NCBI GenBank assembly: GCA_947482825.1
Contig: CANKMT010000059.1
Span: 1 to 36,115 of the forward strand
Length of the DNA stretch: 36,115 nucleotides
Direction: 5' to 3'
Origin: Betaproteobacteria bacterium
GTDB lineage: Bacteria > Pseudomonadota > Gammaproteobacteria > Burkholderiales > SG8-39
Each line of letters starts with the position of its first letter. Within the stretch, counting starts at the first letter, position 1. Shown here piece by piece: positions 33,317 through 36,115 of this stretch. The position numbers and the translations under genes were made by a program. Below the pieces are notes generated by a model that was given only the letters and a program-made list of their open reading frames with translations, had not been told where the DNA came from and made no database searches.

Positions 33317-34327
33317 GTGGAAGTCCTCAGCATCAGCCTGTGGGTCGTGATCGTGCTGATCCTGGTCGCACTCGCCTTCGACTTCATGAACGGCTTCCAT
33401 GACGCGGCCAATTCGATCGCCACGGTGGTTTCGACGCGCGTGCTCAAGCCGCAGCAAGCGGTCCTGCTCGCCGCCTTCTTCAACTTTGCCGCCTTGTTCA
33501 TCTTCCACTTCAAGGTCGCCACGACAGTGGGCAGCGGCATCATTGACCCGGGCATCGTCGACCACTATGTCGTGTTCGGCGCACTGGTCGGGGCAATCAT
33601 CTGGAACGTCATTACCTGGTACTACGGCATTCCGTCGTCCTCGTCCCACGCGCTGATCGGCGGGCTGGTCGGTGCGGCAGTCGCCAAAGCCGGCACCTGG
33701 GCGTTGATTCCGGCGGGCCTGTGGAAAACACTGGTCTTCATCCTGGTGTCCCCGCTACTGGGATTTCTGCTCGGGGCACTTCTCCTGCTTGCGGTTTCCT
33801 GGCTCTTCGTGCGCTCAACCCCGAGCCGCGTCGACCGCTGGTTCCGCCGCCTGCAGCTTGTGTCCGCGTCGCTCTACAGCCTAGGGCATGGCGGAAACGA
33901 CGCACAGAAGACTGCGGGCATCATCTGGATGCTTCTGATCGCGGCCGGATACGTCAAGACCTCGGACCCGTTCCCGATGTGGGTCGCGGTGATCTGCTAC
34001 ATTACAATCGCGCTGGGCACGATGTTCGGCGGCTGGCGTATCGTCAAGACTATGGGCCAGAAAATTACCAAGCTCAAGCCGGTCGGCGGATTCTGCGCCG
34101 AGACCGGGGGCGCAATCACGCTGTTTCTCGCCACCTCATTGGGTATCCCGGTTTCGACCACCCACACGATTACCGGCGCGATTGTCGGCGTTGGCGCTGC
34201 GCAGAACGTGGCGGCAGTGCGTTGGGGCCTCGCCGGCAACATCGTCTGGGCCTGGGTGCTCACGATCCCCTGCTCTGCCTTCATGGCCGGGATCGCGTGG
34301 TACCTTGGGCGAATGCTGCTGGGCTGA
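33317..34327 (+). CDS. pitA: PiT-family inorganic phosphate transporter
   Basis: A 336-residue multi-spanning inner-membrane protein, low-affinity phosphate (metal-phosphate) symporter family. The two inverted signature repeats are visible: DFMNGFHDAANSIATVVSTRVL near residue 17-38 and SLGHGGNDAQKTAGIIWMLL near 188-207. PSSSSHALIGGLVGAA and VSTTHTITGAIVGVGAA are the matching serine/threonine-rich transport loops. The GTG start at 33317 lies 10 bp after the DUF47 gene, so they form an operon. It is shorter than E. coli PitA (about 500 residues), as usual for the DUF47-linked type, so the symbol is used loosely. Confidence 0.93.
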   Translation: MEVLSISLWVVIVLILVALAFDFMNGFHDAANSIATVVSTRVLKPQQAVLLAAFFNFAALFIFHFKVATTVGSGIIDPGIVDHYVVFGALVGAIIWNVITWYYGIPSSSSHALIGGLVGAAVAKAGTWALIPAGLWKTLVFILVSPLLGFLLGALLLLAVSWLFVRSTPSRVDRWFRRLQLVSASLYSLGHGGNDAQKTAGIIWMLLIAAGYVKTSDPFPMWVAVICYITIALGTMFGGWRIVKTMGQKITKLKPVGGFCAETGGAITLFLATSLGIPVSTTHTITGAIVGVGAAQNVAAVRWGLAGNIVWAWVLTIPCSAFMAGIAWYLGRMLLG

Positions 34328-34351
34328 CGGCGCTGCGCGCAGAGTTCGCTG

Positions 34352-35167
34352 ATGGAAACCGTATTTTTCTGGGTATCGAAAGTCGCGTGGTACCTGATTG
34401 CGCCGGACAACGCCATGGTGCTTCTGGTGCTTGCTACTTGGATCCTGCTCATGCGCGGAGCGGTCCGGTGGGCGAAGCGGGTTTTGAGTTTTGTGGTTGC
34501 AGCCCTGCTGGTGCTGGCCTTCCTGCCCGTCGGCGAGTGGCTCCTTTACCCACTGGAGGCACAGTTTCCCGCCAACCCACCGCTGCCGGAAAAGGTCGAC
34601 GGGATCATCGTGCTCGGCGGCCCGGAGGACGCAGTACTCTCTTTAGTGTGGGAGCAAGTCGAAGTCGACGAAGCGGCGGAGCGATTTCTGGCGTCGATCG
34701 CGCTTTCGCGCCGCTATCCTCAGGCCAAGATCGTGTTCACGTCGGGAAGCGGGAGCCTGGGCAATCAGCGTCTCAAAGGCGCGGACGTGGCGAGAAAGCT
34801 CTACGAGGAACAAGGGCTTGACCCCAGCCGCCTGGTGTTCGAAAGCGAGTCGAGAAATACGGTGGAGAACGTCTCTCTTAGCAAGGCGCTCTTGAAGCCG
34901 GCTCCAGGCGCAACCTGGGTGGTCGTCACCTCCGCGTTTCACATGCCGCGGTCCATCGGGATTTTCTGCAAAGCCTCCTGGCCTGTGATCGCCTACCCGG
35001 TGGACCATCGAACATTCAAGGGAAATCTCATCCGTACCGACATCGGTCTTATCGGCAACCTGAATGACTTCTCCCTCGGCTTCAAGGAGTGGTTGGGGCT
35101 CACTGTCTCTTTCATTACTGGCCGGATCAGCGGCCTGTTCCCCGCCGGTTGCGACGCGAAGTCCTGA
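34352..35167 (+). CDS. YdcF/ElyC-family (DUF218) membrane protein
   Basis: A 271-residue protein with two N-terminal membrane segments (about residues 17-35 and 45-63), then the DUF218 domain: VDGIIVLGGPED near 87, IVFTSGSGSLG near 129, the diagnostic SESRNTVENV near 167, and VVVTSAFHMPRSIGIF near 190. ElyC and SanA of this family influence envelope and peptidoglycan or enterobacterial antigen lipid-carrier metabolism. It starts 24 bp after the PiT gene and may be co-transcribed by chance. Envelope role inferred from family. Confidence 0.9.
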   Translation: METVFFWVSKVAWYLIAPDNAMVLLVLATWILLMRGAVRWAKRVLSFVVAALLVLAFLPVGEWLLYPLEAQFPANPPLPEKVDGIIVLGGPEDAVLSLVWEQVEVDEAAERFLASIALSRRYPQAKIVFTSGSGSLGNQRLKGADVARKLYEEQGLDPSRLVFESESRNTVENVSLSKALLKPAPGATWVVVTSAFHMPRSIGIFCKASWPVIAYPVDHRTFKGNLIRTDIGLIGNLNDFSLGFKEWLGLTVSFITGRISGLFPAGCDAKS

Positions 35168-35204
35168 CGCGTTTGGTTCAGCGCGCGAAGCTCGATACCC
35201 CGCG

Positions 35205-35294
35205 TCAAAAGAAGCTTTCCTCTACAGTGATGATGTCGCCGGGGTTTACGCTGGCGTTGAGATCAACACGCTTCGGCGTTTGCGAAGAGTCGTT
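35205..35294 (-). pseudogene. Possible C-terminal tail of an SLBB-type polysaccharide export protein
   Basis: In one minus-strand frame the sequence reads SQTPKRVDLNASVNPGDIIT followed by VEESFF and TGA at 35205-35207. The pattern 'RV-L-A...PGDII.V.E..FF-stop' is that of the last strand of Wza/SLBB polysaccharide export proteins. The upstream part of the frame has no family resemblance, so only a tail survives. Together with the next two fragments it marks an exopolysaccharide gene cluster. Short similarity; moderate confidence. Confidence 0.45.
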
Positions 35295-35347
35295 CCCATG
35301 GCATACAGAGTCCGCGACGCAGGAGGTAGGCGCCTCCCTATGTTTCC

Positions 35348-35632
35348 TCAATATTCGACCAAGCCTGCGTACTTGGGCAACGTGAACCGCTTGATAAAGG
35401 GTGCGCTCACGCGCCTGAACCCGCGCCCCGATCCTGGGAAACTCGCCACTACACTTAGGACTTCGGTGTGAGACTGCGAACGGAACACGCAGTCGCGCGT
35501 GACAAGGTCTTTCCTGGGTTCGCGATAGTTATAAATCTCGCGGATCATCGCTTCCCGGACGCGCAGCAACTCCTCTTCGTCAACCGGCGGCGCCGCCTGA
35601 CCGTACGCGAATATCCCCGCTATCCCGCACAT
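35348..35632 (-). pseudogene. Asparagine synthetase (AsnB-like) remnant with internal deletion
   Basis: The 94-residue frame opens with [20 protein letters not shown], the class II glutamine amidotransferase start with the catalytic Cys2, and reaches LLRVREAM. It then continues with EIYNYREPRKDLVTRDCVFRSQSHTEVL, which in full AsnB lies some 50-60 residues further on. The RGPD, HRRLAIIDL and glutamine-site segments are missing, and after TEVL the sequence is unrelated and soon stops. Full AsnB has over 600 residues, so this cannot be functional. Its ATG overlaps the end of the upstream epimerase gene. Such AsnB paralogues belong to exopolysaccharide clusters. Confidence 0.8.
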
Positions 35633-36115
35633 TTAGTACTACGAAAGTACTCGATCGTCTTGGCCAAGCCGGCTTCGAGGGCCACACCCGGCTCCCAGCC
35701 GAGCGCCCCACGCGCAAGGGTGATATCGGGTTGGCGCTGTGTCGGGTCATCGCCGGGCAGGGGGCGGAACTCGATCGCCGAACTGGAGCCCGTCATCGCG
35801 ATGACCAGCTTCGCGAGCTCCATGATCGTGAACTCCCCTGGATTACCGACGTTTACCGGACCGGTGAAGTCATCGCGCGTGCGCATTGTGCGCATCAGCG
35901 CCTCGATCAGGTCGTCCACATAACAGAAAGAGCGGGTCTGATTGCCGTTGCCAAAGATCGCGATCGGCTCGCCGTTCAACGCCTGGACGATGAAATTCGA
36001 CACCACGCGTCCGTCATTCGGCTGCATGCGGGGGCCATAGGTATTGAAGATCCGGGCTACCTTGATGCGAAGGTTGTGTTGGCGATGGTAGTCAAAAAAA
36101 GCGTCTCGGCGCAGC
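35620..36115 (-). pseudogene. UDP-glucuronate decarboxylase-like NAD-dependent epimerase, C-terminal part with a frameshift at the window edge
   Basis: From the right edge the protein reads [20 protein letters not shown], then [36 protein letters not shown] and [16 protein letters not shown], the C-terminal half of extended SDRs of the UDP-glucuronate decarboxylase (UXS) type, which makes UDP-xylose. At the very edge the family's CAETLFFDY is encoded with a run of seven T where eight would keep the frame (36094-36100), so the upstream CAET lies in another phase. This may be a homopolymer base-call error or a true mutation. The gene continues outside the window. Its stop overlaps the asnB remnant's start. 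Confidence 0.8.

Overview
The window is GC-rich, densely coded bacterial DNA. It most resembles a betaproteobacterium of the Burkholderiales type. The basis is three Bug/TctC periplasmic solute-binding genes (one of them degenerate), many CaiB/BaiF CoA-transferases and acyl-CoA dehydrogenases, IclR regulators, a split AtuA gene pair and a Liv-type ABC transporter packed with an acyl-CoA ligase. No rRNA, tRNA, CRISPR array, insertion sequence or phage gene was seen. Species-level placement is not possible from this sequence alone.

Layout. 1-3100 (+): the end of a hotdog-fold protein, a PaaI-type thioesterase, a Tat-exported amidohydrolase and a periplasmic metallo-beta-lactamase-fold hydrolase broken by an in-frame TGA. 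3253-10336 (-): a Liv-type uptake operon (livH, livM, livG, livF), a long-chain acyl-CoA ligase, the binding protein and a small lipoprotein. 10446-12154 (+): AtuA and its small C-terminal partner as two overlapping genes. 12197-18350 (-): an IclR-headed operon of acyl-CoA dehydrogenase, Bug receptor, fumarate-reductase-like flavoprotein, HAD hydrolase and, last, a GrdB/PrdB-like gene whose reading frame crosses a TGA. 18532-21836 (+): CoA-transferase, YhdH/AcuI-like reductase and Bug receptor. 21856-25140 (-): a paired two-subunit acyl-CoA dehydrogenase and an SDR. 25511-32518 (+): IclR, enoyl-CoA hydratase/isomerase, acyl-CoA dehydrogenase, a shrunken Bug gene, and three CoA-transferase/racemase family genes in a row. 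32680-35167 (+): DUF47 and PiT phosphate transport genes and a YdcF-like envelope protein. 35205-36115 (-): damaged pieces of an exopolysaccharide cluster.

How the genes fit together: the window reads as a catabolic region for carboxylic acids handled as CoA thioesters. Bug and Liv systems import the substrates, CoA ligase and CoA-transferases activate them, dehydrogenases, hydratase, SDR and MDR proteins carry out beta-oxidation-like steps, and two IclR regulators control the operons. The actual substrates cannot be read from sequence.

The most exciting feature is the probable selenoprotein at 12197-13075. Two abutting open frames on the minus strand join through a single TGA into one 292-residue protein of the glycine/betaine/sarcosine/D-proline reductase selenoprotein B family. 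The TGA lies in a U-P-V-C (UxxC) motif, and a perfect 7-bp hairpin with a CGUGU loop begins 10 nt downstream, as expected for a bacterial SECIS element. It sits in an operon with a flavoprotein, an acyl-CoA dehydrogenase and a solute receptor, which suggests an undescribed selenium-dependent redox step in acid catabolism. Several other genes (Bug at 28438, asnB at 35348, epimerase at 35620, MBL hydrolase at 2249) carry deletions, frameshifts or nonsense codons.
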